From Entonaema liquescens (taxonomy: Eukaryota > Ascomycota > Sordariomycetes > Xylariales > Xylariaceae): DNA of 64,000 nucleotides. The DNA lies in NCBI GenBank assembly GCA_902805475.1, contig CADCSX010000003.1:2170001-2234000 (forward strand), read 5' to 3'. The position numbers and the translations under genes were made by a program. The notes under the pieces are model-generated. The model did no database searches, was not told the DNA's origin, and saw nothing but the letters and a program-made list of their open reading frames with translations. Below, one piece after another: positions 47,812-60,000 of this stretch; the first letter of the stretch is position 1, and each line of letters begins with the position of its first letter.

Positions 47812-50800
47812 TCATCTAAAGAAGCTACGAATACTGGACGCTACCAGACCTCTGTTGATGGCGCCGACCTTTGCCCACTTGTTATTTGTAGGCCTAATGT
47901 TAGTTATTGTTTCGTGTAAACGATGTTTAGCTCCAAGCCCATGGTAGATAGTGTCCTCGTCCCCAATGGACGACGGTGAAGACCCTGCTGACAGTGTCGT
48001 TTGCCTGCTATCTCGTCGTGTATGCTTGGATGACGGCGATGATCGTAAAGTGTGAGCGCTCATTTCATCTTCTAGCCAATCTAGGTCGAGTTTTAAAGGA
48101 TTGAACTTCGCTATCCCTGGCTGCATCCAATCATTTACTGTCGATGAATTATCTGCGTTGGGACTAGTAATATGCTCAGTCTCATCCCGAATCATTGGGA
48201 GTCTTGGTTTGATATCCCCATCGGTTGTGCTGACCCTAAGTAGTCTAGACTTCGGCTTGTCGCCGGTTAGACGGGCAAGATTATCAACAGAGCCGTTATA
48301 GTGTGGGAGCACCTCTTCGCTCGACTTTGGTACACTAGTAGCGCTTGTGGAGCGCTTCGCAAAAGAGCTGGTAATACTTGCAACGCTCAGCTTTCGCATA
48401 ACAGTCGAAGCTGAGCTACGGACTAGGTGCTCGCTTTTCGATCGATATGTTATGCCGGGAAAAGGTAACACTTTACGACTCCAGACATCGGCCAACAAAG
48501 CCTCAAGACGAGCCCGCTCTCCCCGAGAAGGGGCAAGCACGGGGATACGAGAATTGGTTGTTAGTAGAGATTGAGAGCGATTAATTTGTGGGGGGATCGA
48601 CGATGAATTATCTTTCATCGTGCTCGTATTTTTAAGTATAACCTGGCACAATGGCGATTTTGGACCAACAGTAGTGGCCCTATGAATAGAAAGACGACGA
48701 GCAACGGTGCCTATGCTCCGAGTTAGAAAACGTTTCAAGTCCCCAGCCGTGGATCCTGTGCATACCTGGTTTTCCAAAGATCGTTCCAAGACTTTTTATG
48801 TCCAGGGAGATTGAGCTATAGAATATAGGTTCCGAAAATTCATACGATTCAACCGTGTTGGGTCGTGTAAGACGGCTACGCCATTCCTGTTCTTCCTTTG
48901 GAGAACATGCTGTCATGATGATTTCGTAGAGTTGATGATCACATTCGAACACGAGCTTCCAGGAGAAGGGCGCGGTGTGACATTGAAGACCTTAAAATAT
49001 CGTTAGCATACTGAGGATAAAACTGATATAGAAGCTAAAGACTCCCTACCTCGGCCATTGTCTACTTCTTCGACCTTAATATCATTGAGACTGATACAAG
49101 CCTGAATAGTATATATTTGATCTGCTCGGCCAGCTGTAGCAAGGCATAAGCAGTCCTTGTAGAGGAGCGTAACCATATACGCGCCGTCCGCACCATCTTT
49201 GGTCTGCCAACACACATGTAGGGCGCCGCATAGGCGAATGTGCCCAAATGATCGAATGGCAGTTTTCGACGCTGCATCGAGCTTCTATAATGCACTTAGA
49301 AATAGATACAACTTGGGGGATTGGCGTTGCATACCTGATTTGGGAACACAAGTCGATCCTGCAGTAACCAGGTCTGCTCCATTATGGTTTTCATTCGTGG
49401 ATCGTCGGCAGCTCGATTGATCTCGGCGGTAGCCTCCCGCAGTCGAATGAGAACATTCTCGATTTCCATATGTGAGATTGGGCAGTCGCAAACGGGTGTA
49501 TACTTGAGAAGTTCGGCAAAAAGGAGAGGATATCTACATATCCTTTGGATTGGCTTTTGCCATTAGCGAAATTCCCGGGACTAGGCAACGCTATAACTCA
49601 CCTTAACTAAGAGATCGCCTATAGTCAAAGATTTTCTGGAGTGATCAAGATGATAATTAGTTGCGCCTAAAGAAGCTGCTAAAGCTTCCAGCCCTTTTTG
49701 GTAGGTCTCCCACTCAGGTAGTGTCCGATGAGCGGACGCGACATCCTTGATCATCATCTCATATTTCGCACCATATTCTTCGTAGATGAAGAAACGATTC
49801 ATCTACTGCAATGTCAGCGAAACTGTATGATCAGGTTGAAATAAGGCAGATATGATATGAACTGCCACTCAAAATTGCATGCGTACCCTCTTGCCGAAAA
49901 CATGAGCTACCTCAGCAGCAATAGTTGGCTCAGCTACCACACTAGGTATGCTCTGGAGCCAACTGGAAGTGCCCTCATCCTCCTCTGGAGTGGAGTCGAG
50001 ACTCCGCCATCGATTATGGCTTTTAGAAGACGGTGGTTTCGGAGTTGCCGGAATATGTTCAGGTTGTGTATACTCGGAGTTAGGCACTACCCGATGAAGT
50101 TCGCCGAGTATCTCCTCGTGTAACTCAACAATATCTGTTAGATTACGGTTAATCGAGGAACGAAGCCCCATATGCGGCGACGGCAAAGAAGCTAAGATGG
50201 TGACATAAACCTGAGTTGAATTAGTATTAGAAGTTTTGGGATAGACTTGTTACCAGGGCTAGTACATACGTTCATGAGGAACTTGACATCCCCAATATAG
50301 CTTTCTTCCGTGTTGATTATCTCCTCTAGAATACGTCGCCTTTGCAGTAGCCGTTCTGTCACACCTGGGTCGTTTGATACTGTTCGCTCAAGGCACGTGC
50401 TATCTTCGGAGAACCGCGGTCCCGATGTCGATCCTCTGCTACTTAGATCCGCTCTACTATGGCCTGACGATCGTGCAGTTTGTCTCCTTGGCCGAGTAAC
50501 CACGCTAGCGCTTGCAAGACTGACGCTGGCGCTTCTGACGGCGGTAACAAATCCAAAAGAAGAGCCGGAGAGCGATTTCCTGTGGCCGTCGGTAGATAAG
50601 ACCTCATCTTCGAGTGAGTGTTCTGAAAATTCGGGGAAAGACTCGGACCGACTACGACTGCGGCGGGTAACAGGACGATGTGCTCGCTTGTGTAAGTTCT
50701 TCATCCACTTGTGGAATGGGCCTATGGGCGGTGGAGGAGTTTCCGAGTACCCAGCACCGAGGCCATCATTTTCGAAAGTAAGTTTAGGAAACCCAGTCGA

Positions 50801-51043
50801 ATGTGTGGTTTCTTCCTCGTTATTCTCTAAATTTAAACCAAGGGCAGCTATATTATCCAACGTATTCCAGGCCTCTTCGCAGTCGTTACGAAATACATCG
50901 GGATCTTCAAAGCTTAGACCTAAATCGGGTGCGGTGCGATTCAACTTCAGGGCAGCGGTCCAATTGGTCTGGTTGGCAACGCGTAAGGAGCTGGTATGTG
51001 AACAAGGTCGAAGAGAATCGTTGTTCAAGACGGCTAGGGGCAT
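47812..51043 (-). CDS. Rho guanine nucleotide exchange factor (DH-PH protein)
   Basis: Predicted activator of a Rho-family GTPase in polarity or cytokinesis. Seven exons on the minus strand: 51043-50270, 50210-49887, 49802-49602, 49553-49335, 49284-49050, 48990-48766, 48710-47812, giving 958 aa. The N-terminal ~230 residues are Ser/Arg-rich and disordered. The DH domain starts near 234 (RRRILEEIINTEESYIGDVK), carries a ~50-residue polar insertion (about 295-345), and ends with the signature KPIQRICRYPLLFAELL (about 433). A PH-like region covers about 505-645, and a low-complexity tail follows. Intron 3 has two acceptors 3 nt apart: the first would put TAG in frame, so the second is used. The first ATG in the frame is 51043. 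The target GTPase and yeast orthologue are not clear. Confidence 0.9.
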
Positions 51044-52414
51044 GGTGATGAAGGGCGGGCCAAGAAATGCGGACCAAGAAATAGTGAAGATGCAAAATTT
51101 GTCACCCAAGACACCAAAACCAACTGACCAGGACTTGATTCAAAACATAATGATCAACAACGACAACAACAAGAGAACTATGTAGTAGTGGTAGATGAGC
51201 TGGAAGACGACGTGTCTCCCCTTAGGAGCATGGTTGATGCAGGTGATACTGCAAGTTGGGACATGCAGTACCCTAGTATTGGTAGAATGGTCGAGAGAAA
51301 GAAAGACAGAGATAGAAAACGGGGGGGGGGACCTCGAACGAGTGATAGTAGCAGGACTGGCTTCGAGCCTGCGAAGGAAAGAAGTGAACAGCAATAGCGA
51401 ATGGGCGGTAGAGGATTAGAGGATAGAACAAAGCAAAACAAATTGCCTTAAACAAAACAATTGTTGTACATGTAACTACGTAGAAAAAATGGCTGGCCGC
51501 GAGCAGCTCCTACCTGCGTCTCGGACGAGGTTTCGTAAATATTTTCATCGGGTGGTTTCAATGTTTATGAAGTGACACGACTTTTGCTAGTTCCTTTAGC
51601 GCACATAAACTACCTAAGCTTAGTATGTACTCTACCTAACCCAGTTCTCTTAAGGTACATAACTTATTACCTACCTAGGTAGCTTTTTCAACCAAACTAC
51701 CCGTGGTGACACAACCTTAAAAGAGATGCGTCATGTCATAAACCTGGTAACAAGCGACATTCCGATGTGCAAAACAGCGATCCACATTTAACATATTCGT
51801 AAGTTATGCTGTCATTCATCTATGATCGTATAATAGTTTAAATGATTTTCTCACTTGTATGATATCATGATAGTAGCTGAAGTTATGAAAACGAACTTGA
51901 GAAAGATAGGATGAGATGAGATAAGAAAATGAGAAGATGAGAAGACACGAACAATGCGATGCATGCATCTATCACACCTTCAATATGAATACGACCTTTC
52001 GTGTATGTATGTTCAAGAACGGACACCGTCGGTGAGTCGGTGCTACCCTACCAACCCATGCCATTGCCAACCATCCGCCATCCGGGTTCGAATGGGATGT
52101 GCACTGCATGTACCTAGGTACCATAGTGTTTTATCGATAACAGAGGTTCCATTCGAAATTTCGACTTGATTGAACACGGACCACCTATCCTTATCTCCAA
52201 AGCAGAGACAAGGCTGGCCAATAAAACCCCGGGCGCCAAAAATTCGCTTAATTCTTCCACATCCACATTCTGCCCCACACCCACAAACCCACCTGCTCAA
52301 TTGCAAAATCTCTAAACTTCGGGCTAGGAAATTTTTATAACTTTTCTTTTCCTCCAACCGCGAAATCTACTAACCCAACAGCCATCAACCACCCCATCAC
52401 CAACGACTTCCGCG
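51044..52414. other. divergent region between RhoGEF and rpl36
   Basis: 1.37 kb, including the probable RhoGEF leader (51044-51450, purine-rich on the plus strand, G run near 51322). No gene is supported. Confidence 0.5.
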
Positions 52415-53127
52415 ATGGCAAAGGAAGCGCCCGCCCGTACCGGGCTCACCATCGGTATCAACCGCGGCCATGTAAGATGAAACCACCTTAATCTCTCTCT
52501 ATCTATTCGAAAAAAGTGCGAAAAGATACAAGAGTCGTTTCCGCCCGTCTCACCTCGTGGAGGATCTCTGCTCTTGCAAATCAATCTTTTTTTCTTATTG
52601 CAAAAAAAAAAAAAAATGCAGTATAGCAGACGATGGACAATGGGCTGACTTTTGGATTCCTTCCCGGTAATTATAGAAAACCACTGCTCGTGTCGTCAAG
52701 CCTCGTGTTTCCCGCACCAAGGGTCACCTCAGCAAGCGAACTGCCTTCGTTCGCGACATCGTCAAGGAGGTTGCTGGGTAAGTGTTTTCACAAATATTCT
52801 GTTTAGTTGGAGGCATTATATGGTCTCAAGACGTGGCCATATACATACATCTCTAATGTCTACCTTGGTATTATCAGATTGCTAACAGTTCATCTTACTT
52901 CAGTCTTGCCCCCTACGAGCGCCGAGTCATCGAACTGCTGCGCAACAGCAAGGACAAGCGAGCCCGTAAGCTAGCCAAGAAGCGGGTACGTACATTCTCT
53001 ACATCTCTAACCTATCCTACATCATAAAAACTAACCAACCCTTTAGCTCGGTACCTTCGGCCGTGCCAAGAAGAAGGTTGACGAGCTCCAGCGCGTCATC
53101 GCCGAGTCCCGCAGAGCCGGTCACTAA
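52415..53127 (+). CDS. rpl36: 60S ribosomal protein eL36
   Basis: Component of the large cytosolic ribosomal subunit. Exons: 52415-52471, 52677-52777, 52904-52985, 53047-53127, giving 106 aa, the normal length for the family. The protein begins MAKEAPARTGLTIGINRGH and carries VVKPRVSRTKGHLSKRTAFV, LAPYERRVIELLRNSKDKRA and the basic C-terminus GRAKKKVDELQRVIAESRRA. Introns are 205, 126 and 61 nt. Intron-rich 5' ends are usual for fungal ribosomal protein genes. Intron 1 carries a long A run (52601-52615) and shows no clear snoRNA boxes. Confidence 0.97.
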
Positions 53128-53519
53128 ACGACATGATCTCGAGTGGAATTATGGCGAATCAATAAGGGGCGGCGTCAAGGGAACAAAAAGAAGTAAACTG
53201 TTCGGCATGAAGGTCTGGCGTCCGTCTTTCCCGGCATTGATGATTTACGGAGGAATCGGTACGGACATGATAGCTAGCTTTGCCATAGCCATAGCTATAT
53301 CCTGATATCCCCCAAGTACCTACGGCACGAACGGGAATAAGACTTAGGAATCTTGATTTGGGAAGCCAAATTATATTCATTTCATGACTTCACAATCAGT
53401 GCTTCTTTAGTGATTATCTGCCATGTGATAATTATTGACAATGCTACCTGAACTCCAAGCAGATGTCGATTCCCTAATTCTAGACTGAACATTTGAAAAT
53501 TCTTCATTCATAGCCCTAT
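53128..53519. other. convergent 3' ends of rpl36 and TUG/UBX gene
   Basis: 392 bp. Short open frames only, nothing supported. Confidence 0.5.
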
Positions 53520-55055
53520 TCACTTTTTTCCAAACCCTTTTAGCCACTTGGGCTTTTTGAATCCAGACCCCTCGCCGTCACCTCTCGGCTTGGATGTGGA
53601 TATTAATGGAGTAGCAGCGCTAGGTCGGGCTGTCTCATCCTCTACAGCGTCAGGGACTTCAGGAACAACCACCTGTTGTGCATGACCAGCGGCACTGTTC
53701 TTCAAGAACGGCTGCTTCCGGATCTCAGCAGACACCTTATCATCCCACATGAAGTTCACCAGCGTATTAGAGCTTAAGCGATATCCACTAATTAGTTTGC
53801 TCGCAGGGCTGCTGTCGTCCTTGATCACCATCTTGCCGGGAGGTAGGACCAGCTTAAACGGCACCGTATCATTGGCCATTATCTTCCTGATCTCGGCGTA
53901 CAGCGTCGCGCCCGTATCGTCTGGGCCAAAAGGCCACTCTGCAGAGAAATTATCCGGGAAGCGAACTCTGATCTTGATAGACTTGACCGCTGCTACCCTG
54001 GCTGCTTCGGCGGCGGCTTTTTCTTCTAGTTCCTTATCTGAAGGAAGGCGTTTATTCTCACCTGCTGTCTTGAGTAATCTTTGATGGGCTTGCGCATGCT
54101 CGATACGTGGGGCAAAGGCATCCTCCGACTCCTCTCGTAATGCCGCGGCCGGTGTACCTGAAGCAGGCGCAGAAAAGATGGTGACAGGCCGGTTATCAGA
54201 AGATGGGGCGTCAACGTCCATAACGTCTTCTGTAAGTGCTTGTGCTGCAGAAGGAGGCTCCGTGCTATCATTTTGAGCTTTCTCAGGCTCGTCTGCCTCC
54301 TGTTTGTCTGCTGAGGGGACACTCGTTGTGCTTTCCGAGGGCAGAGCATCATCTGATGGGGCCGCCTCGGTGTTCGTCGTGGGTTCACTGTTGGACTCTT
54401 GCGCCTTCTGTTGATTCGCTTCTTCAGTCTTGAAAAACCGGCTTATCTCTTCCATAGCATCCACCAACGTCTTGTCGGTCTTCTGGAAAGATAAGCGTAT
54501 TAGAACACCTCCTGAATTGTACCCCAGTTGCGATAGAGTCTTCTGGAAGTCTGCGAAGGTCGACAGTGTTCTGTTCTCGATCGTCAGGACCGGAGTCTCA
54601 TAATATAATTGCCCACTCCCTGCGGCCGCGCCATTATTCGTCTGCGCTACTCCTCTCCCCGTGATATTTAGGTTCTTTCCCTGGTTCGACTTGCCGCTTT
54701 CGAACTGGCGCAGTAACTGCCATATCGTCAGATCACTCGGTAACTTCTCCGTAACCCGACCAGACGGCGGGAATAGATTTGACTCGGGAGCTGGGAATTG
54801 CAAGGCGACATTGATGGCGGATGGGGTGTTAGAGCGGACGATGAGTTCGAGCTTGGCGCCCGGTGGTAGACCCGAGGTTCGCCATGTCTGGGAGAGATCC
54901 AATTGCTTTTGCTTATATTTGAATAAATATTTATCGGAGGGGACCTTAAGCTTCTCGCAAGCTTGCTCTAGGACATCTGTTAAGTAGGTACCAGGATTGA
55001 CCTTAATGGTCACCTGTTTAAGGTCGGTTCCCACAACTTTGACGTTAGTCGCCAT
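53520..55055 (-). CDS. TUG/ASPL-type UBX-domain protein (Ubx4-like Cdc48 cofactor)
   Basis: Predicted adaptor of the Cdc48/p97 AAA-ATPase. Single exon, 511 aa. The N-terminal TUG ubiquitin-like domain (about 4-78) includes DLKQVTIKVNPGTYLTDVLE and FKYKQKQLDLSQTWRTSGLP. A second ubiquitin-like part follows (about 90-200). A long acidic Ser/Glu/Pro-rich linker (about 218-300) precedes the C-terminal UBX fold (about 360-440), with KIRVRFPDNFSAEWPFGPDD and SSNTLVNFMWDDKV. The tail ends with basic WLKGFGKK. The order matches human ASPSCR1/TUG and yeast Ubx4. A longer open frame upstream has only TTG, so the start is the ATG at 55055. The gene is divergent from pup3, 748 bp away. Confidence 0.93.
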   Translation of the reverse strand: MATNVKVVGTDLKQVTIKVNPGTYLTDVLEQACEKLKVPSDKYLFKYKQKQLDLSQTWRTSGLPPGAKLELIVRSNTPSAINVALQFPAPESNLFPPSGRVTEKLPSDLTIWQLLRQFESGKSNQGKNLNITGRGVAQTNNGAAAGSGQLYYETPVLTIENRTLSTFADFQKTLSQLGYNSGGVLIRLSFQKTDKTLVDAMEEISRFFKTEEANQQKAQESNSEPTTNTEAAPSDDALPSESTTSVPSADKQEADEPEKAQNDSTEPPSAAQALTEDVMDVDAPSSDNRPVTIFSAPASGTPAAALREESEDAFAPRIEHAQAHQRLLKTAGENKRLPSDKELEEKAAAEAARVAAVKSIKIRVRFPDNFSAEWPFGPDDTGATLYAEIRKIMANDTVPFKLVLPPGKMVIKDDSSPASKLISGYRLSSNTLVNFMWDDKVSAEIRKQPFLKNSAAGHAQQVVVPEVPDAVEDETARPSAATPLISTSKPRGDGEGSGFKKPKWLKGFGKK

Positions 55056-55803
55056 GGGTTGCAGGATCTGAGTCGGCGATGTTCTGGATTTATATGTATT
55101 GCGGGACAAGCGTTTCTTTATTCCAAGTGAGACTTTCTTGAGACGATCTTAAGAAGGTTGAATATCTGGATAACAGTGACGTGGCTATTTTATTACAAAG
55201 ACGAAGACGCGTCCGACGCAGTTGCTAGTAGAATATGAAAGAATATCTTAGGCTCCCCATACGTAAAGTAGGTTGTATGTATATTGCATCTTGTAGGTAG
55301 CAGTACGATTACATCAGCCCTTTAGATCGCAGTTGTTAAGCTTGGCGGCTTCGTTACAGTATGACTTAAGAAGGAATGGAGGGGCAAGCGGAGCATGTTT
55401 GCTATCAGTACAAATGTACCTATTAGATAGGTACTTCCAGGTGCTCTACATGTAGGTAATATGTAGGTAGGTACAACACTGGATTAGCCGCCAATTTTCC
55501 GACAAAACTTGAGAGCCGGACTTGACCTGGTCCGATCTGGAGCTGAGCTGCCGCGCCAGACGTGTTTGCCTTGCCGACGCTAACGCTAACGTTAACGTCT
55601 GGGTACCTCAAGCTGCTGCTATTATTCCAACCAAACCAACTTGAAGCCCACGTCCCCCATTGAGCTATCCTCACCACAGCGAACCGCTACTCGACGACAA
55701 GACAATATCTACGAACCACCAAATTCAAAGTCGACACCCTTTATTATTCCGGTTCTACCAAGCCTCGCCGTCTTTTTATTTTTTAAATAATACATTCGAC
55801 GCC
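55056..55803. other. divergent TUG/UBX-pup3 promoter region
   Basis: 748 bp with a TACCTA/TAGGTA cluster at 55462-55473 and a GCTAACGCTAACGTTAACG run near 55578-55596. No gene is supported. Confidence 0.55.
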
Positions 55804-56672
55804 ATGGTAAGCTCTATATCTCAAGCTCCCACTTTAAAGAACAACCCAAAGCTAACATGTAGGAATAGTCGTCACCCTTCTCTATAAGTGCGCATTACCC
55901 TTCCTACCGACTCAACTCCTAGTTTTCGAATGAACAAATAAGTAGCTAACTTTGCGAACCCACAGACGGCGGCGCCTGCGTAGCCATGGTGGGCAAGGAC
56001 TGCGTAGCCATAGCCTGCGACCTGCGTCTGGGTCTGCAAGCTCTCACCGTGTCCAACAACTTCCCCAAGATCTTCCAGTACGGCGACGTATTCCTCGGGC
56101 TCACGGGGCTGGCCACGGACGTGTCCACGGTGTCGGACCTGTTCCGGTACAAGGTGAACATGTACCGGCTGCGCGAGGAGCGCAACATCGCCCCGACCAC
56201 CTTCGCCAACCTCGTCTCCTCGTCCCTGTACGAGCGCCGCTTCGGCCCCTACTTCGTCAGCCCCGTCGTCGCCGGCCTCGAGCCCAAGTCCGGCAAGCCC
56301 TTCATCTGCGGCTTCGACTCCATCGGCTGCATCGACTTCGCCAAGGACTTCATCGTCAGCGGCACCGCCTCCGAGCAGCTCTTCGGCATGTGCGAGAGCT
56401 TGTGGGAGCCCGATCTGGTGAGTTGCCAAGATCCCCAGCCCGTCTTTTCTCTAGCTCCCTTGGAAATCAGAGGTGGTCCTACTACGAAAAAGAATCCAAA
56501 GTTGTACTAATTCAGAATGGCAATCTAGGGTCCGGATGACTTATTCGAAACAATCTCCCAGGCTCTACTAAGCGCCGTGGATCGGGACGCTCTATCAGGT
56601 TGGGGTGCGCACGTGTACATTATCGAGAAGAACAAGGTCACCAAGCGGTTACTAAAGGGTCGACAAGATTAA
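55804..56672 (+). CDS. pup3: 20S proteasome subunit beta-3 (Pup3)
   Basis: Non-catalytic beta-ring subunit of the 20S proteasome. Exons: 55804-55806, 55869-55887, 55966-56417, 56529-56672, giving 205 aa, the same as yeast Pup3. The first coding exon is only the ATG and the second is 19 nt, coding SSPFSI plus one base. Together they give MSSPFSINGGACVAMVGKDC, which matches the family N-terminus. The body includes CDLRLGLQALTVSNNFPKIF, FRYKVNMYRLREERNI and YFVSPVVAGLEP. The end is DRDALSGWGAHVYIIEKNK and LLKGRQD. There is no N-terminal catalytic threonine with propeptide, as expected for beta-3. Exon 3 uses almost only C or G at third positions, unlike exon 4. Introns are 62, 78 and 111 nt. Confidence 0.95.
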
Positions 56673-57072
56673 GAAACATATGATATTTGGTTCGGTGCTA
56701 TCTTAGGTCTACCAACATATTCTGGATGCTTCATCGATAATGTAGCTAGTAATCCGAACAGGGCGGACCAGTCGTATCGCAGCAACTCCAAAAATAGATG
56801 GCGACTAGAAATATCTACAGGAGTAGTGCTAATAAGACAGCGGACAGAGGCGGGCACGCGATAACAACGGGAAATAGTCCGTTATTATGCCAATATCAAG
56901 CTAGTGCCTTGTAAAAGGTGGCTAATGTCAAGATGAAAACCCTCACACGATATTGCTGTTCTCATCTCATGAATGCATCGCATTTCTTATACATCTATAT
57001 TGCACAGCCTGATATGCATATGCAGTATGACACGTCTACTCTAGTCTATGTAGAACTCAGATCTATACCCGG
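56673..57072. other. convergent 3' ends of pup3 and SERCA gene
   Basis: 400 bp with no gene, repeat or RNA seen. Confidence 0.5.
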
Positions 57073-60000
57073 CTATGCCTCCTTCTTAGTCTTTGTAACG
57101 TCGTCCGTCGTCTTCTGGATGAAAAAACTTCTCTCAATGGCCTTGAGAATCTCATCGATGATACTGTTACGGATTAGTACTTGATATAATTAAAAACATA
57201 AAAAGGGGTGAGGGGACAACTTACATAACGGGTGCACTGATGATAAGCACGGCTTTCCATTCATTCCAGTTCAGAGGAAGGATGGAGAATAGGGATTGGA
57301 GGAAAGGCGTGTAGAGCAGTGCAAAGTGAAGTGCCATAGATAAAGCAATAGCGTAGACCAGCATCATATTTTCCCAGAGTGGTAGAGTTAGTAAGGACTC
57401 GCTAGACGACAGAGCATTCATAGCGTTCAACATCTCGATGACAACGAGGATCGAGAGTGATATGGTCGAGGCTGCCTTGGACATTTCGTTACCGAACATT
57501 TCGCATCCGACTTCCGAAAATTCAGAGGAGCATCGGTGGAAGTGAGAAAGTTGGTAGAAACTGATCTGAGGACCCTCAGGGTTATACATGAACCACCAAG
57601 CGTATCCGGCAACAGTGGCGATACCGACGTAAGCTCCAATAACAAGATATCTGAAAAACAACCAGCCACCAATGAGTGCCTCGTCTCGCTTTCGTGGTTG
57701 TCTCTTCATGATATCATGGTCAGGAGGGTTGAAGGACAGAGCGGTAGCAGGCAGACCATCGGTAACAAGGTTGACCCATAATAGTTGGACAGGAATAAGA
57801 GCTTCCGGCATACCAAGAGCAGCAGTAAGGAAAATCGAGACGACTTCTCCGATGTTCGATGAGATGAGATAACGGATGAATTGTTGCGTGTTGTTGTAGA
57901 TGGATCGACCTTCCTCAATAGCAACCTCGATAGTAGCAAAGTTATCATCAGCAAGAACCATATCGGCAGCCAACTTGGAGACATCAGTACCCGATCCCAT
58001 CGCAACGCCGATATCCGACTTCTTGAGCGCGGGAGCATCGTTGACACCGTCACCAGTCATGGCAACAACCTCGCCGAGGGACTGAAGGAGGTCGACAAGT
58101 TTAGATTTATGGCTAGGCTCCACGCGTGAGAAGAGAGAGGCATGCTTGGCTGCTTCTAGCTGTTCGCTTGGACTCAAATTGTCAAATTCCCGGCCAGTAA
58201 AACTCTTGCCCTTGAGGTCCTCGTATTCTCCAAAAACTCCGATATGACGGCATATACTCTCCGCAGTGTTGCGATTGTCACCCGTGATAACAATAACCCT
58301 AATACCAGCGTCCTTGCACTTCTTGATAGCGCCAGCGACTTCAGGTCGAGGAGGATCCAACATACCGACAAGACCTAGTAGAGTAAGATTCTGTTCCAAT
58401 TGTGCATACTGAGCTGTCGACTTGGCATTTTGGAGTAGAGGGTTGGATCCAACATCATCTAAACTAGCAAGGGCAATTACTCGCAGTCCACGGTTGCCAT
58501 ATTCAACGACCTCCTTCAGAAGTAGGTCGCGGAGCTTGTTGTCGATACGTACACGCTTGCCATTAGATCCAACTAGAGTAAACGCACAGCGCTCGATGAT
58601 GGATTCGGGTGCACCCTTGACAAGGAGTTTTTGTTGGCTACCAGCTTGAACAAGGACGGACATGCTTTTACGGTCTCGGGAGAACTCATACGTGGCAAGT
58701 CGAGGGAACTTGGATTCATACCAGCCGCTAGCATGGTGGACACTGTCCTCGGGTCTCGAATTTGTCGGCGCGCAAGGTCCAATCTTTTCGGCAAGAGCTC
58801 TCAGGGCCCCTTCAGTAGGCTCTCCTACGTTAGAGAAAGTACCGGAGCGGGTATCGTACACGAGTCTAGAGTCATTGCAAAGAGCAGCGACCTCGTTCAT
58901 CTGGCGGATTGTACTTGAGCTTTGAGCAAGATCCCTCACAACTTTGCCGTTGTGTTTGATGTCTCCCTTTGGCGCAAAAGTAGTACCCTCAACATCAAGC
59001 TCTTCTAGATCAGTCCCTTCTTCGTTTATGTAGACAACCTTGCTCACGCTCATCTGGTTCGTTGTGAGAGTACCCGTTTTGTCTGAGCAGATAACGCTGC
59101 AGCTTCCTAGAGTTTCGACAGATGGCAGGCTTCGGACGACAGCATTCTTGGCGGCCATCTTGCGGGTTCCTAGAGCTAGACAAGTTGTGATGACAACGGC
59201 GAGACCCTCGGGAATTGCTGCTACACCAAGAGAAACAGCAATCTTTAAGTAGTAAATGGCACCCTTGGTCCAGTTTCCGTGGCTCGGGTCCGCGAAGTTG
59301 GGGATGTTGATCAGCCATACGAGAATACAGATAATTGTAATAACCTTTGCCAAAGAGTCGCCAAAGTCGTTCAGCTTCTGCTTGAGGGGAGTCGGCTCAG
59401 AAATCTGAGCTGTGATACTCTCGTGGATGTCGCCAATCGCAGTATTCGATCCGGTCAAGACCACGACCGCTTTAGCTCGACCAGTAACAACAGTTGTTCC
59501 CGAGAAGAGCATGTTGACTTGGTCCTGGAGAACCGCTTTCTCATCCTTCACAACCACTGTATTATCCTTGCCCACGCTTTCGCTTTCTCCGGTCAAGATG
59601 GCCTGGTCCACAGCAAAACTGTTGCTTTCGATCGCAATAACACGGCAGTCGGCAGGAATCCTGTCACCAACAGACACCGAGACAATATCACCGGGAACCA
59701 ATTCTTCGGCCTTAATCCGTGAGACGTGTCCATTATTCCTGACTACACTGGCGACATTCGCGGAGTATTCTTGGAGCGCGGCGATCGCCTTTTCGGCGCT
59801 ACTTTCTTGGGAAACACCAACGACAGCATTGAGAATGAGGATGGTAAGAATCTAAGAACCAGTTATGTTAACTTCTTGGGTCGCAAGATAGGAAGTGGGT
59901 AAAATCTTACAACTAAAGGATCGACAAATGCGCTCCAGCCACTTTCTTCGTCTTCGAAGAGAGCTAAAACAAAGGACACAGCCGCAGATCCCAAGAGTAT

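Noticed and set aside
52472..52676. Possible box C/D snoRNA in rpl36 intron 1
   Set aside because: A CTGA is present, but no proper C box (RTGATGA) or paired ends could be found.
55872..56539. 185- and 195-codon frames overlapping pup3 exon 3
   Set aside because: Arg/His- or Ala/Gly/Glu-rich shadows of a strongly C/G-ending exon whose real frame is Pup3.
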